From Spirochaetota bacterium (GTDB lineage Bacteria; Spirochaetota; UBA4802; JAFGDQ01), in contig JAFGDQ010000087.1 in NCBI GenBank assembly GCA_016932015.1, positions 1 through 56,214 of the forward strand: a stretch of DNA of 56,214 bases, in the 5' to 3' direction. Position 1 is the stretch's first letter. Every line of letters begins with the position of its first letter. The position numbers were made by a program, and so were the translations under genes. Under the pieces are notes generated by a model. It made no database searches, had not been told where the DNA came from, and was given only the letters and a program-made list of their open reading frames with translations. Positions 17,540 through 26,767 of the stretch are shown one piece after another.

Positions 17540-17543
17540 TAGA
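17515..17543 (+). promoter_or_regulatory. Candidate sigma-70 promoter toward pelF
   Basis: TTGAGA (17515-17520), a 17-nt spacer and TATAGA (17538-17543) resemble a -35/-10 pair. It overlaps the dyad, so a bound regulator would occlude it. Confidence 0.35.
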
Positions 17544-17768
17544 CACACCATCTAAATAAGTCAAGTGTATTTCGCAATATAAACAATACTTAACCAAAAT
17601 GGAATATAGCCTTTTTTTTTCAAGTCTTAATTTTAAATATTTCACTTATTCGATTTTTTTAACAAACCGGCATTTCCTGCAAATACTGTTTATTATTTGA
17701 TTAATCTTTGATTATATTGTATATTTCTTATTACGTTTTTAAAATAATCCAAAAGCAGGAGAATTAGC

Positions 17769-19235
17769 GTGCCCCATGTCTGCATGGTAGTTGAGGGAGC
17801 ATATCCCTATATAACAGGTGGTGTTTCCGCGTGGTGTCATCAGCTGATTGAAGAAATCAAAGATGTTGATTTTACACTGCTTGTAATTCTGCCCGCATCC
17901 TATCGCGGAAAAGACTATAAATACAAGCTTCCTCCCAATGTCCTTGATGTAAAGGAAATATGGCTTGATAATAATTATTTTCCTGAAAAATACTGTCTGA
18001 ATAAAAAGGAAAAACAGGAATTCTTTAATGAAATTCAGAACTTCCATCTTTCCATGAAAATGAAAAATTACGGATTTTTTCAAATTATTTTAAAACTGCT
18101 TTTTGAAAATCAGGATAATATTAATCTCGATTTCCTTACAAAATCCAGGGAAGCTATAGAGACCCTTTTCAATATTTACAGTGAAACAGGAAATGAATCA
18201 GGTTTTATGCATTACTTCTGGACCTGGAAATCCACTCATCTGCCGCTTCTGCGCATACTGAACTTCCCCCTTCCTGCAGCGGACATGTATCATGCCGTAA
18301 GCACAGGATTTGCCGGCGTAATTTCGGCAGTTGCCAAGCTGAAACTCGGTATTCCCTTTGTACTGACAGAGCACGGAATATACGCAATGGAAAGAGAGGA
18401 CGAGCTGTCAAAATCCGTGCTGATTAATGATAATCAGAAGCAGCTATGGATCAACTTTTATCACAGCCTTTGCAGAATCTCCTATTCCTTTGCTGATAAA
18501 ATAATCACCCTTTACAGAGGCAATCTGTTTATTGAAGTTGCGAACAACGCGAATATTGACAGAACGGAAATAATACCGAACGGCGTAGACATTGAGCTCT
18601 ACTCCTCTCTGCAGAAAATTGACAACGGCGACAAAATCATTGTAGGCATTGTGGCAAGAGTTGTCCCTATCAAGGATGTAAAGACTTTCATCAGGGCTGC
18701 GGGCATCGTGTCAAATGAAGTTCCTGAAGCGGAGTTTCACATAATCGGCCCAACTGATGAAGATGAAGAATACTATGAGGAATGCGTCAATATGGTTAAT
18801 GAGCTTAATATGCAAGACAAAATTATTTTTACAGGCAGGGTGCAGATGACAGACTATTACCCAAAAGTTGACGTCCTTGTGCTTACAAGCGAACGCGAAG
18901 CTCAGCCCCTTGTACTTCTTGAGGGAATGTGCGTAGGTATGCCCGCGATTGCTTCAGACGTAGGCTGCTGCAGGGAAATGCTTGAGGACACAGGCTTTAT
19001 TACAGAACCAGGTAATCATAATGAAACAGCGGAAGCAATAATAAGGCTGTGCAGGAACAAACAGCTGAGAGAAGAGCTAACTGCCAAGGGCAAGGAGATG
19101 GTAAAGCTCAAGTATAATGTTGCTGATGTAATTCAGAGCTACAGGCAGATCTATCATAAATTCAGTGAACAGACCAGAACATTACAAATGGTGAAACATG
19201 GCAGGGATAGGTTTTCAGCTGCAAAAACTTATTGA
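17769..19235 (+). CDS. pelF: PelF-type glycosyltransferase (GT4)
   Basis: A 488-residue cytoplasmic glycosyltransferase that builds the Pel exopolysaccharide chain. The N-terminus VVEGAYPYITGGVSAWCHQL is the PelF signature. The sugar-nucleotide domain shows EHGIYAMEREDEL, IIPNGVD, GIVARVVPIKDVKTF and the E-x7-E pair in SEREAQPLVLLEGM. In characterised systems PelF uses UDP-sugars and passes the chain to membrane partners PelD, PelE and PelG. Start is GTG at 17769, chosen because AGGAG lies eight nt upstream and PelF proteins begin here. The 3' end overlaps pelG by 38 nt in another frame. pelA, B, C, D and E are not in the window. Confidence 0.9.
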   Translation: MPHVCMVVEGAYPYITGGVSAWCHQLIEEIKDVDFTLLVILPASYRGKDYKYKLPPNVLDVKEIWLDNNYFPEKYCLNKKEKQEFFNEIQNFHLSMKMKNYGFFQIILKLLFENQDNINLDFLTKSREAIETLFNIYSETGNESGFMHYFWTWKSTHLPLLRILNFPLPAADMYHAVSTGFAGVISAVAKLKLGIPFVLTEHGIYAMEREDELSKSVLINDNQKQLWINFYHSLCRISYSFADKIITLYRGNLFIEVANNANIDRTEIIPNGVDIELYSSLQKIDNGDKIIVGIVARVVPIKDVKTFIRAAGIVSNEVPEAEFHIIGPTDEDEEYYEECVNMVNELNMQDKIIFTGRVQMTDYYPKVDVLVLTSEREAQPLVLLEGMCVGMPAIASDVGCCREMLEDTGFITEPGNHNETAEAIIRLCRNKQLREELTAKGKEMVKLKYNVADVIQSYRQIYHKFSEQTRTLQMVKHGRDRFSAAKTY

Positions 19236-20559
19236 AGATGAATCCTTTTTAAAAAAAGCAAAGGCATACATTTTCGCGTCAATAATAACTTCAGGGCCGT
19301 GGATTCTATCAATAATCTGCCTCGGGCTGATCGGCCTTTTAAGCGGAACTCTTATTACAGGCATGGAGTTCCCTAAAGTAAGCATTACGATTGTCTACAC
19401 TTTCGCGTTTTCCCTTATCTTTACAGGCCCTGTCCAGTACATACTCACAAGATACCTTGCTGATAAAGAATACATAAAGCAGAAGGATAAAATGCTTTCC
19501 GCGCTGATCACAGCCTTAATAATGAGTCTCGCGATATCGCTTGCGCTCTCAGTCCCATGGTATCTTTCAATTGAAGCATCCCTGCAGTTTAAAGTGACGG
19601 GAATACTGCTTTTTGCAACAGTGTGCTTAATCTGGACAATGATGGATTTTCTCAGCTGCTCAAAAAATTATACCGGAATAATATACTCTTTTTTTACAGG
19701 CAGTGCTTCATCATTGATACTTGCCGTTGTTTTCGGGAAAACATCCGGAGTTGACGGATCCCTCGCAGGATACACGGCAGGCCAGTTCATTTTACTCACA
19801 GCATTACTGTTTTTTATTGCAAAAGAATTCCCGTACAACGGCATCTTTAACAGGGAATTCCTGCACTATTTCACACTATTTCCTTTCATATTCTTCACAG
19901 GCTTTTTTTACAATATGGGCCTTTGGATTGACAAGCTTATCGGCTGGTTTTTCATGGGCGAAACAGTATTTGGCAATTTTAAGGCATATGGAGTTTATGA
20001 CACGCCTGTTTTCATAGCTTATCTTTCAATCATACCTTCCCTTGCGTATTTTCTTATTCAGTCCGAAACCCGCTTCTTTCTTGTGCATAGAAGATTCTTT
20101 GATTCAATATCAAATGAAAAACTGCAGAACATACTGCAATACAAGGATGACCTTATTAAAGTTCTCAGTCTGAGTATACTCAGACTATTTATAATTCAGT
20201 TTGCCTGTTCTCTGGGCGGTTTTATTTTTTCCGGGTTTATTGTTTCCTGGTTCGGGCTATCGGTACAGTCTGAAGAAGTATTGAGAATACTTTTTTTCGC
20301 GGCAGGCGCGCAGGTGATGTTCCTTTATATAATTATTTTCATTATGTATTTTGATTTAAGTAAACTGGGATTCTACCTGGTTGCGCTTTTCTTTCTGCTG
20401 AATTTTATGCTGAATATTTTAAATCTTTTCTTCCCGTTCGCTCCCATGGGGTCCGCGTATCTGATATCAATAAGCGTTTCCTTTTTTGCGGGCCTTGCGT
20501 TCCTACTGTATTCGGTATCCGATATTGAATACAGCATCTTCATGCGCCAGGAAGACTAA
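19198..20559 (+). CDS. pelG: PelG membrane protein
   Basis: A 453-residue polytopic protein with about 12 membrane segments. The opening MAGIGFQLQKLIEDESFL matches PelG, the inner-membrane component that moves or helps assemble the Pel polymer with PelD and PelE. The start is fixed by this conserved N-terminus and lies 38 nt inside pelF, so the two are translationally coupled. It converges on the HDOD gene, overlapping its stop by 4 nt. A flippase-like (MATE/MOP) fold is inferred from the family. Confidence 0.88.
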   Translation: MAGIGFQLQKLIEDESFLKKAKAYIFASIITSGPWILSIICLGLIGLLSGTLITGMEFPKVSITIVYTFAFSLIFTGPVQYILTRYLADKEYIKQKDKMLSALITALIMSLAISLALSVPWYLSIEASLQFKVTGILLFATVCLIWTMMDFLSCSKNYTGIIYSFFTGSASSLILAVVFGKTSGVDGSLAGYTAGQFILLTALLFFIAKEFPYNGIFNREFLHYFTLFPFIFFTGFFYNMGLWIDKLIGWFFMGETVFGNFKAYGVYDTPVFIAYLSIIPSLAYFLIQSETRFFLVHRRFFDSISNEKLQNILQYKDDLIKVLSLSILRLFIIQFACSLGGFIFSGFIVSWFGLSVQSEEVLRILFFAAGAQVMFLYIIIFIMYFDLSKLGFYLVALFFLLNFMLNILNLFFPFAPMGSAYLISISVSFFAGLAFLLYSVSDIEYSIFMRQED

Positions 20560-21458
20560 AGTCCTATGTCGGATAAAAATTTATCAGTTATCATTGAAGC
20601 ATATATCCTGATCTCCGCAATCTTTACTGCATCAATCTGTATTTTTTCGAGTATATCAAGCACGTATTGTCTCATAACAATGTGTTCTTCGATACTATAT
20701 ACATCGTTTTCGTTATAATACAGCTCATAAAAGCTGTTTGAAATTGAATCAGCCAGATATAAAAGTTCAGACCCCAGCCTGCAGTCCTCATCCGCAAGCC
20801 ATGGATTATGATGAAATGAAACGGTTTTAATAATGCTTTCAGGCAAATGCCAGTGCTCGCAAAGAATCGCGCTCAGCAGCGAATGCTCCGGAAAAAATTT
20901 ATCCTTTTGCTTTTTCTGTACTGTTTTCTCTTCTCTTATTTCCATTATCATCTCATAATAATAATCAGGAAAATAAATCAGCATAAAAAACAGGCCGATA
21001 TCATGAACTACTGAAGCTGTCACAAGCTCTCTCTTCGCAGCCGGATCAGTTATTATATCCTCAGGCAGGGCTACAAGTATTGACTGGAGAAAAGACTGAA
21101 CTTCAACAGAGTGCTTCAGCAGCCTGAGAAATTCGTTCTTATTTTTTGTATAAACTCCTACTTCAGGCACTTCCGGATGCTGGCCGATTACAAGCTTGAT
21201 AAGATCTTTGTCCATAATCAGAAGAGCGTCATCTATTGAGGATATTTTATTTCTGAAACCGAATGCTTCTGAATTTGCAGTCTTTAAAAGTTCAAGAGCA
21301 AGTGAAGGATCATAAGAAATATGCCGGCTGAGGTCTTCCGCTTTTTCCCTGTCTTTAACATCAAATTCCGCAATCAGGTGACTAATTTTATTTTTAACAG
21401 CAGGATATGTCGGAATATGATCTATTGTATACAGTTTCTGCAGTAAATCCTGGAGCAT
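20556..21458 (-). CDS. HDOD domain signalling protein
   Basis: A 300-residue protein with an HDOD domain over most of its length (start DHIPTYPAVKNKI; SYDPSLALELLKTANSEAFG; VVHDIGLFFM; EHSLLSAILCEHWHLPESI; FHHNP). HDOD is a non-catalytic relative of HD phosphohydrolases and usually acts as a scaffold in signal transduction. This copy keeps some histidines (HD at VVHDIG) but lacks a GYP motif. No output domain is attached. It converges with pelG, so a link to exopolysaccharide control is possible only through location. GGAAA precedes the start; SD is weak. Confidence 0.85.
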   Translation of the reverse strand: MLQDLLQKLYTIDHIPTYPAVKNKISHLIAEFDVKDREKAEDLSRHISYDPSLALELLKTANSEAFGFRNKISSIDDALLIMDKDLIKLVIGQHPEVPEVGVYTKNKNEFLRLLKHSVEVQSFLQSILVALPEDIITDPAAKRELVTASVVHDIGLFFMLIYFPDYYYEMIMEIREEKTVQKKQKDKFFPEHSLLSAILCEHWHLPESIIKTVSFHHNPWLADEDCRLGSELLYLADSISNSFYELYYNENDVYSIEEHIVMRQYVLDILEKIQIDAVKIAEIRIYASMITDKFLSDIGL

Positions 21459-21596
21459 TTTATTTTCCGTTTCTTAAATTTACCGGCATCTCAGTAAACA
21501 ATTCAAAATAAAAGGCCCGGAAAGAGCCGGAGCTGTTATAAATGATTCATTGAAGATCTATATTATAATTAAAAAAGGGTGTATCACAACTCTTTT

Positions 21597-22169
21597 TTAT
21601 TTAATCCTCTTTAAAAGCCAAGACATATTTCTGCCGAGAATTTTCATTGTATTTATTCCTTCTTCGTCTTTTTCCACATCCCCGGCCTCCATTCCTATGC
21701 CCATGTTCCAGTAGCTTGATCCGGAAATTATCATCTGGCTTATAAGAAAAAAATGATTTATTGAATCAAACACATGAACGCTGCCTGCTCTTCTGACAGC
21801 CACAGCAGCAGCCCCGACCTTGTATTTCAGCAGGTCACCGTTTGACTTTGACACAAAACCCGCCCTGTCAATCAGCGCTTTCATCTCAGCATTAACATCT
21901 GCAAAATATGTCGGGGAACCCAGTATAATCCCGTCCGCATCTATCATTTTTTCCACTAACTCATTCAGTATATCATTATCAATCGCGCAGCGCCTGTTCT
22001 GATTTTCAAAACACTTGTAGCAAGCAGTACATCCACGTATACTCTTCCCCGCAAGGCTTATATATTCTGTTTCAAATCCCTCGTGCCTGATTTCATCCAA
22101 AGCATAATTTATAAGACTTGCAGTATTCCCGTTTTTTCTCGGACTGCTGTTTATAGCGATTACTTTCAT
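21597..22169 (-). CDS. Flavodoxin-fold NAD(P)H reductase, iron-sulfur flavoprotein-like
   Basis: A 190-residue FMN-binding protein. The N-terminal INSSPRKNGNTASLI is the phosphate-binding loop of the NADPH-dependent FMN reductase family. CTACYKCFENQNRRCAIDND (about 47-66) is the compact cysteine motif of iron-sulfur flavoproteins, which can bind a 4Fe-4S cluster. GSPTYFADVNAEMKALIDR follows in the usual place. It would reduce quinones, O2/peroxide or metals with electrons from ferredoxin or NAD(P)H; the partner is unknown. GGGAG precedes the ATG. It stands alone between the HDOD gene and the tRNAs. Confidence 0.85.
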   Translation of the reverse strand: MKVIAINSSPRKNGNTASLINYALDEIRHEGFETEYISLAGKSIRGCTACYKCFENQNRRCAIDNDILNELVEKMIDADGIILGSPTYFADVNAEMKALIDRAGFVSKSNGDLLKYKVGAAAVAVRRAGSVHVFDSINHFFLISQMIISGSSYWNMGIGMEAGDVEKDEEGINTMKILGRNMSWLLKRIK

Positions 22170-22344
22170 TTGTATTTATCTCCCGGTAATTTTTAAGTAA
22201 CAAGATCAGCTTTTTAACTATAGTCAAGAAAAATGTTTACTGTTTAAAAAAGAAATACTCCCGGGATTTTTAAAATAAATGGATAAACTTCTGTTAAAAA
22301 AAGCTTTACACAAAAAACCTTCATATTTTTAATATTTACTGAAT

Positions 22345-22431
22345 GGAGAGATGCCAGAGTGGTCGAATGGGACGGTCTCGAAAATCGTTGAGGGGTTAGC
22401 TCCTCCGAGGGTTCGAATCCCTCTCTCTCCG
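22345..22431 (+). tRNA. tRNA-Ser (anticodon CGA)
   Basis: An 87-nt class II tRNA with acceptor GGAGAGA/TCTCTCC, discriminator G, anticodon stem ACGGT/ATCGT and loop CTCGAAA (CGA, reads UCG). It has a long variable arm and the T-loop GGTTCGAATCC. CCA is not encoded. Confidence 0.93.
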
Positions 22432-22493
22432 AAATTCTTATTTGTTTGTTGACAAATTTTATATGTTTTAATCAATAAGATTTCATTCTTAAT

Positions 22494-22578
22494 GGAGAGG
22501 TGTCTGAGAGGCCGAAGGAGCACGGTTGGAAACCGTGTGTAGCGCGAGCTACCGAGGGTTCGAATCCCTCCCTCTCCG
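22494..22578 (+). tRNA. tRNA-Ser (anticodon GGA)
   Basis: An 85-nt class II tRNA with acceptor GGAGAGG/CCTCTCC, anticodon stem CACGG/CCGTG, loop TTGGAAA (GGA, reads UCC and UCU) and a serine-type long variable arm. It lies 62 nt after the other serine tRNA, probably in one transcript. Confidence 0.93.
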
Positions 22579-22688
22579 GATTTTAAATTTTACAATCAGC
22601 ATAACCGACTTCACTTATTGCAATAATCATTGATAAAAGATTCACCATTTACTGTAATACAGAAAATTAAAATCCATATTTAAATGTC

Positions 22689-23951
22689 ATGACATATCAG
22701 GTAACCGCCAGGAAATGGCGTCCGCAGAAATTCGACGAAATAGTCTTCCAGGACCATATTTCCAAAACAATCAGAAACAGCATTAAAGCAGGAAGAATAT
22801 CCCACGCTTATCTGTTTTCAGGACCTCGCGGCGTAGGCAAAACCACAATGGCAAGGGTACTTGCAAAAGCGCTTAACTGCCTTTCTGCAGACGGCCCGAC
22901 TGAAGATCCGTGCGGAACATGTGAAAACTGTGTTGAAATCAAAGAAGGCTATTCTTTTGATGTAATGGAAATTGACGGTGCTTCCAACAGGGGTATTGAC
23001 AATATCCGCGAACTCAGGGAAAATGTAAATCTTGCTCCCATTAAAACAAGATTCAAAGTATACATCATAGATGAAGTTCACATGCTTACAAAAGAAGCCT
23101 TCAATGCCCTCTTGAAGACTCTTGAGGAGCCTCCTGAGCATGTTGTATTTATATTCGCAACAACTGAAATCCACCGTATTCCTGAAACAATTCTTTCAAG
23201 ATGCCAGAAGTATTTGTTCAAAAAAATACCTGTTGAAACTATTGTAGCGCACTTAAGCAAAATAGTTGAAGCTGAATCATACAAAATTGACAAAGAGGCA
23301 TTATACCCGATCGCAAGAGCAGCGGAAGGATCAATGCGCGATTCCCAGTCTCTTCTGGATCAGGCAATATCATTTTCTGACGGCACAATAAAGGAAGAAG
23401 ACGCACTGTCAATTCTCGGAGTAACAACTCTTTTCAGTTATATAGACATTCTGAACTGCATAGCAGAATATGACAGGGTTAAGCTTATTGACGAAATTGA
23501 CAGGGTAATTACTCTTGGTATTGACGTTCAGAGATATGTTTCCGGTTTTATTGATGTTATTAGAAGCATTCGTCTTATTTCAGGCGGAATTACATTAAAA
23601 GACATTATCGGATTTTCAGATGAAGAAATTTCCAGGCTTAAAGCAGCAGGCGGAAAATACACAGACGAAGAATTAAGCCTGATATTCAAAATCGCAAGCG
23701 AGCTTGAAGGCGGACTCAGATTTTCCACAAATGAAAGAATCAATCTTGAAATGGCATTTCTGGATATGCTTAATATCAAAAAAAGCCCTTCTGTTGCTTC
23801 AATTCTGAAAAAACTCTCAGGAATATCCGGGAACATGGACAACAATATTGCAGCCGGCGCTCCGCAGGATCAGAAAACAGGGCAAAAGCCGGACGGCAGT
23901 TCTGTGGAAGACAATATAAAGAGTTTATTCCACGGTGAAGTTATTGAATAA
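22689..23951 (+). CDS. dnaX: DNA polymerase III gamma/tau subunit
   Basis: A 420-residue clamp-loader ATPase. Walker A GPRGVGKTTMARVLAKALNC lies near 44-63, followed by the zinc module C-x8-C-x2-C-x2-C; Walker B YIIDEVHML; the sensor/SRC region ATTEIHRIPETILSRCQ; then the collar domain to about 360. The C-terminal about 55 residues are a low-complexity tail, so the long tau extension that binds polymerase and helicase is missing or very short. No SD precedes ATG 22689, but the conserved MTYQVTARKWRPQ start is clear. The order dnaX-ybaB-recR is conserved widely. Confidence 0.95.
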   Translation: MTYQVTARKWRPQKFDEIVFQDHISKTIRNSIKAGRISHAYLFSGPRGVGKTTMARVLAKALNCLSADGPTEDPCGTCENCVEIKEGYSFDVMEIDGASNRGIDNIRELRENVNLAPIKTRFKVYIIDEVHMLTKEAFNALLKTLEEPPEHVVFIFATTEIHRIPETILSRCQKYLFKKIPVETIVAHLSKIVEAESYKIDKEALYPIARAAEGSMRDSQSLLDQAISFSDGTIKEEDALSILGVTTLFSYIDILNCIAEYDRVKLIDEIDRVITLGIDVQRYVSGFIDVIRSIRLISGGITLKDIIGFSDEEISRLKAAGGKYTDEELSLIFKIASELEGGLRFSTNERINLEMAFLDMLNIKKSPSVASILKKLSGISGNMDNNIAAGAPQDQKTGQKPDGSSVEDNIKSLFHGEVIE

Positions 23952-24052
23952 TTTTGTCCGGTACCAATTAATATAGAACATTCGACTATTCAGTCATAAA
24001 TTTAAAAAATTAAAATAAACCAGTAAAACAGAATACAAAAAGGAGCAAATTA

Positions 24053-24367
24053 ATGTTAAAAGATCTCGGCAATATGATGAAGCTTCAGAAAGAACTGAAA
24101 AACGTACAGAAATCTCTTAAGAAGTCGGAATCAAGCGCGGAAAGCCAGGACGGCCTGATAAAAGTTACAGTAAACGGGGAATTCTCCATGGTTGATATCA
24201 GTATAGATGAGTCACTGCTTGAAGCAGGCAACAGGCAGAAGCTTGAAAAACAGATAATTTCAACAGCAAATAAAGCAGTGGCAACAGCCAAGGAATACGC
24301 TGCAAAAGAAATGGGAAAACTCACCGGAGGCATGAACATCCCCGGACTCGATAAATTTTTCGGCTAA
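24053..24367 (+). CDS. YbaB/EbfC nucleoid-associated protein
   Basis: A 104-residue DNA-binding protein of the YbaB/EbfC family. It shows the usual layout: N-terminal helix LGNMMKLQKELKNVQKSLKK, a central sheet with VTVNGEFSMVDISIDESLL, and a C-terminal helix with a glycine-rich tail. Homologues bind DNA as tweezer-shaped dimers. It is preceded by AAGGAGC and followed by recR after 10 nt, so translation is probably linked. Confidence 0.93.
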   Translation: MLKDLGNMMKLQKELKNVQKSLKKSESSAESQDGLIKVTVNGEFSMVDISIDESLLEAGNRQKLEKQIISTANKAVATAKEYAAKEMGKLTGGMNIPGLDKFFG

Positions 24368-24377
24368 GAGAATCAGT

Positions 24378-24980
24378 ATGGCCGGACCTTCGTTTTATCT
24401 CGATGCCCTTATACGGGAGTTTTCAAGGCTCCCGGGCATCGGCCCTAAAAGCGCGGCAAGACTCGCATTTTATATTCTTAAACAGCCCATGTCTGAAGTT
24501 GAAAAGCTCTCACAGACAATTGTAGACCTGAAAAAAAACATTACCTTCTGCCGGAAATGCGGCGGCATATCAGACACGGAAATATGTTCAATCTGTTCAG
24601 ACGCAACAAGGGACACACAGACCATCTGCATTGTGGAAGAAGCAAGAGACATTATCACTATTGAGAACAGCAGAGGCTTTCACGGACTGTATCACGTCCT
24701 TGCAGGAGTCATATCCCCGCTTGATGGAATAGGCCCTGAAGAGCTGAAAATAAACGAATTCTTCGCAAGATGCAGAGACGAGGAAATCAAAGAAGTCATC
24801 ATAGCACTTAACCCCACAATAGAAGGAGACGCAACAACCCTTTACCTCGCAAGAGAACTCAAACCAATGGGCATTATGGTAATGAGAATAGCTCACGGAC
24901 TTCCCGTAGGCTCAAACCTCGAATACGCTGACAGCGCCACAATAATCAAATCGCTTGAAGGAAGAATTATTATTAAGTAG
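24378..24980 (+). CDS. recR: Recombination mediator RecR
   Basis: A 200-residue recombination protein, the normal length. The N-terminal helix-hairpin-helix carries LPGIGPKSAARLAFYIL, then a zinc finger CRKCGG...CSICSD, and a Toprim domain with ICIVEEARDI and the acidic residues needed for function. RecR joins RecO to load RecA on gapped DNA. It ends the dnaX-ybaB-recR operon and converges with der. Confidence 0.96.
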   Translation: MAGPSFYLDALIREFSRLPGIGPKSAARLAFYILKQPMSEVEKLSQTIVDLKKNITFCRKCGGISDTEICSICSDATRDTQTICIVEEARDIITIENSRGFHGLYHVLAGVISPLDGIGPEELKINEFFARCRDEEIKEVIIALNPTIEGDATTLYLARELKPMGIMVMRIAHGLPVGSNLEYADSATIIKSLEGRIIIK

Positions 24981-25056
24981 CTGTTTATTGCAGGTAATCA
25001 TTCTTTCTAAAGATATTAGGGTATTAAAATTGAACGAACAAAATAAAAAAGTGTTA

Positions 25057-26385
25057 TTATTTTTTCTTCTTATTACGACTATCCCTATCCTGCAAATTAA
25101 TCAAAATAGGAATCCCCTTAATATCAAGCTCCTTCTGAAGGAGCTTCTGAAAAAACCTGATTACTTCCTTCCTGAAAAGAGCAGAGTTATTAACAAAAAA
25201 TTTAAACCGCGGAGGCACAGTCTCAATCTGGGTAGCGTAATAAATTTTTAATTTGTCCCCGAGAAGAGGAAGCTGTTTTCTTGCCTGAACAGATTCAATA
25301 ATTTTATTTAATTTCGCAGTCTCTATTCTTACGCGTGCCTTTTCTGAAAGCGCTACTGCTGTCTGCAGAAGCTTGTGTATTCTGAGCTTTTCCTTTGCAG
25401 ACAGAGATATTATAGGAAAGTCAGCGGTCCTGTAAAGTTTGAAAATTACTTTGTCTTTATACTCCTCAAAAGTCTTTGTATCTTTATCAATAATATCCCA
25501 TTTATTAAGCCCGATAATCAAAGGCTTGTTTACTTTCAGAATTTCATCACATATTTTTTTATCCGTCTCGGTAATACCCATTTGTGCATCCATAAGATGA
25601 ATGACAACATCCGATTTTCTGATTGATTCAATTGTCCTGGTCTTTGAAAAAAAATCCACGTTTTTCGTAATTTTGCTTTTCTTCTTCAGCCCGGCAGTAT
25701 CAATGATCTTAATGCGTTTACCGTGGAAATAGAAATCTTCATCAACAGAATCCCGTGTTGTTCCCGGAACATCCGAAACTACGGCACGATTCTCCCCGAT
25801 AATGGAATTCAGCAATGTGGACTTTCCCGAGTTCGGCCTTCCCACTATCGAAATTTTCACATCCGCATCAGGTGTCCTGCTTTTTTCGGGAAGCAGGTCC
25901 AGTATCTTGTCAATCAGCAGTTTAATATTTACTCTTCTCAACGCGGAAATAGGGAGAATGTCGCTGCAGCCGAGCTCATAAAAATACGACATGTTTTCCA
26001 GATCGGAATTGCTGTCCATTTTATTGACAGCAACTATTGTCGGAAGCGATGTCTTTCTTATTATCTCATACAGCTTATAATCAAAAGGAAGCAAATCCGG
26101 ATTTTCGAGCAGAAAAATAATCAGAGATGATTTCTTAAAATAGTCCAAAGCATTTTGCAGTATTGACTGCGAAAGCTCGGATGAATCTGTAATATCAAGT
26201 CCCGGAGTATCTGAAAGAATAAAGGATTTTTCTCCGTGAGTAATATTAAAGGATATTATATCCCTGGTAAGACCGGGAATGGAATCAACTATCGCTCTTT
26301 TCTCTTTGGATAAAGCATTAAAAAGAGTCGATTTCCCGACATTCTGTCTTCCGACGATTGTAACAACAGGCAGTTTTTTTGTCAT
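25057..26385 (-). CDS. der: Ribosome-assembly GTPase Der
   Basis: A 442-residue protein with two tandem GTPase domains: GRQNVGKSTLFNAL near residue 11 and GRPNSGKSTLLNSI near residue 182, each with DTPGLD or DTAGLK switch II and an NKMD or NKWD motif, and a C-terminal KH-like domain ending in a basic tail (NRKKKK-like). Der acts late in 50S ribosome assembly and is essential. Its ATG overlaps the FHA stop (TAATG), so it is the last gene of the bat operon here. The 3' end faces recR with 76 nt between and no clear terminator. Confidence 0.95.
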   Translation of the reverse strand: MTKKLPVVTIVGRQNVGKSTLFNALSKEKRAIVDSIPGLTRDIISFNITHGEKSFILSDTPGLDITDSSELSQSILQNALDYFKKSSLIIFLLENPDLLPFDYKLYEIIRKTSLPTIVAVNKMDSNSDLENMSYFYELGCSDILPISALRRVNIKLLIDKILDLLPEKSRTPDADVKISIVGRPNSGKSTLLNSIIGENRAVVSDVPGTTRDSVDEDFYFHGKRIKIIDTAGLKKKSKITKNVDFFSKTRTIESIRKSDVVIHLMDAQMGITETDKKICDEILKVNKPLIIGLNKWDIIDKDTKTFEEYKDKVIFKLYRTADFPIISLSAKEKLRIHKLLQTAVALSEKARVRIETAKLNKIIESVQARKQLPLLGDKLKIYYATQIETVPPRFKFFVNNSALFRKEVIRFFQKLLQKELDIKGIPILINLQDRDSRNKKKK

Positions 26386-26765
26386 TATTTGGCTTCAAAC
26401 TTCTCTTCATGAAAAAATCTGATAATGGTATTTCCAATGATAATCCTGTCTCCATAATTAAGTATTACCGCTTTTTTCAGTATCTTCCCGTTTAGATATG
26501 TTGAATTGGTAGAATCAAGATCCTCGAGCTGAAAATGTCCTTCATCATTTAAAAATATTCTACAGTGTTTTTTGCTTATCAACGGATCGTCAATTATTAT
26601 ATCTGAATTATCTTCCCTGCCGAGAACCATTTCATGATTATCAAGAATAAAAGATTTTCCCAGATAATTTTCAGACATAACAACTAACAGTGCTCTTTTT
26701 TTTAATATTCCCGCAGACTGTATCTTGCGCTTATTAGTAATATTGACAGTATCTTCCTTGACCAT
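26385..26765 (-). CDS. FHA domain protein
   Basis: A 126-residue protein that is essentially one forkhead-associated domain: MVLGREDNSDIIIDDPLISKKHC with the phosphothreonine-contacting Arg, Ser and His, then LEDLDSTNSTYLNG. FHA domains bind phosphothreonine peptides. No kinase is adjacent. It lies between batE (2 nt away) and der (1-nt overlap). A role in sensing or recruiting phosphorylated Bat or ribosome factors is only inferred from the operon. Confidence 0.9.
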   Translation of the reverse strand: MVKEDTVNITNKRKIQSAGILKKRALLVVMSENYLGKSFILDNHEMVLGREDNSDIIIDDPLISKKHCRIFLNDEGHFQLEDLDSTNSTYLNGKILKKAVILNYGDRIIIGNTIIRFFHEEKFEAK

Positions 26766-26767
26766 GA

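Larger units (their letters stand above)
17329..17768. other. Long divergent intergenic region, MFS / pelF
   Basis: No gene is visible in these 440 bases. The middle holds the dyad at 17495-17539 and a sigma-70-like promoter. The last 60 bases are very AT-rich and end with AGGAG eight nt before the GTG of pelF. The 225 nt between the candidate promoter and pelF would be an unusually long leader. Confidence 0.5.

Noticed and set aside
23770..23830. Programmed frameshift in dnaX at the A-run
   Set aside because: The run lies near the end of the gene and the shifted frame gives no gamma-type product with a conserved feature.
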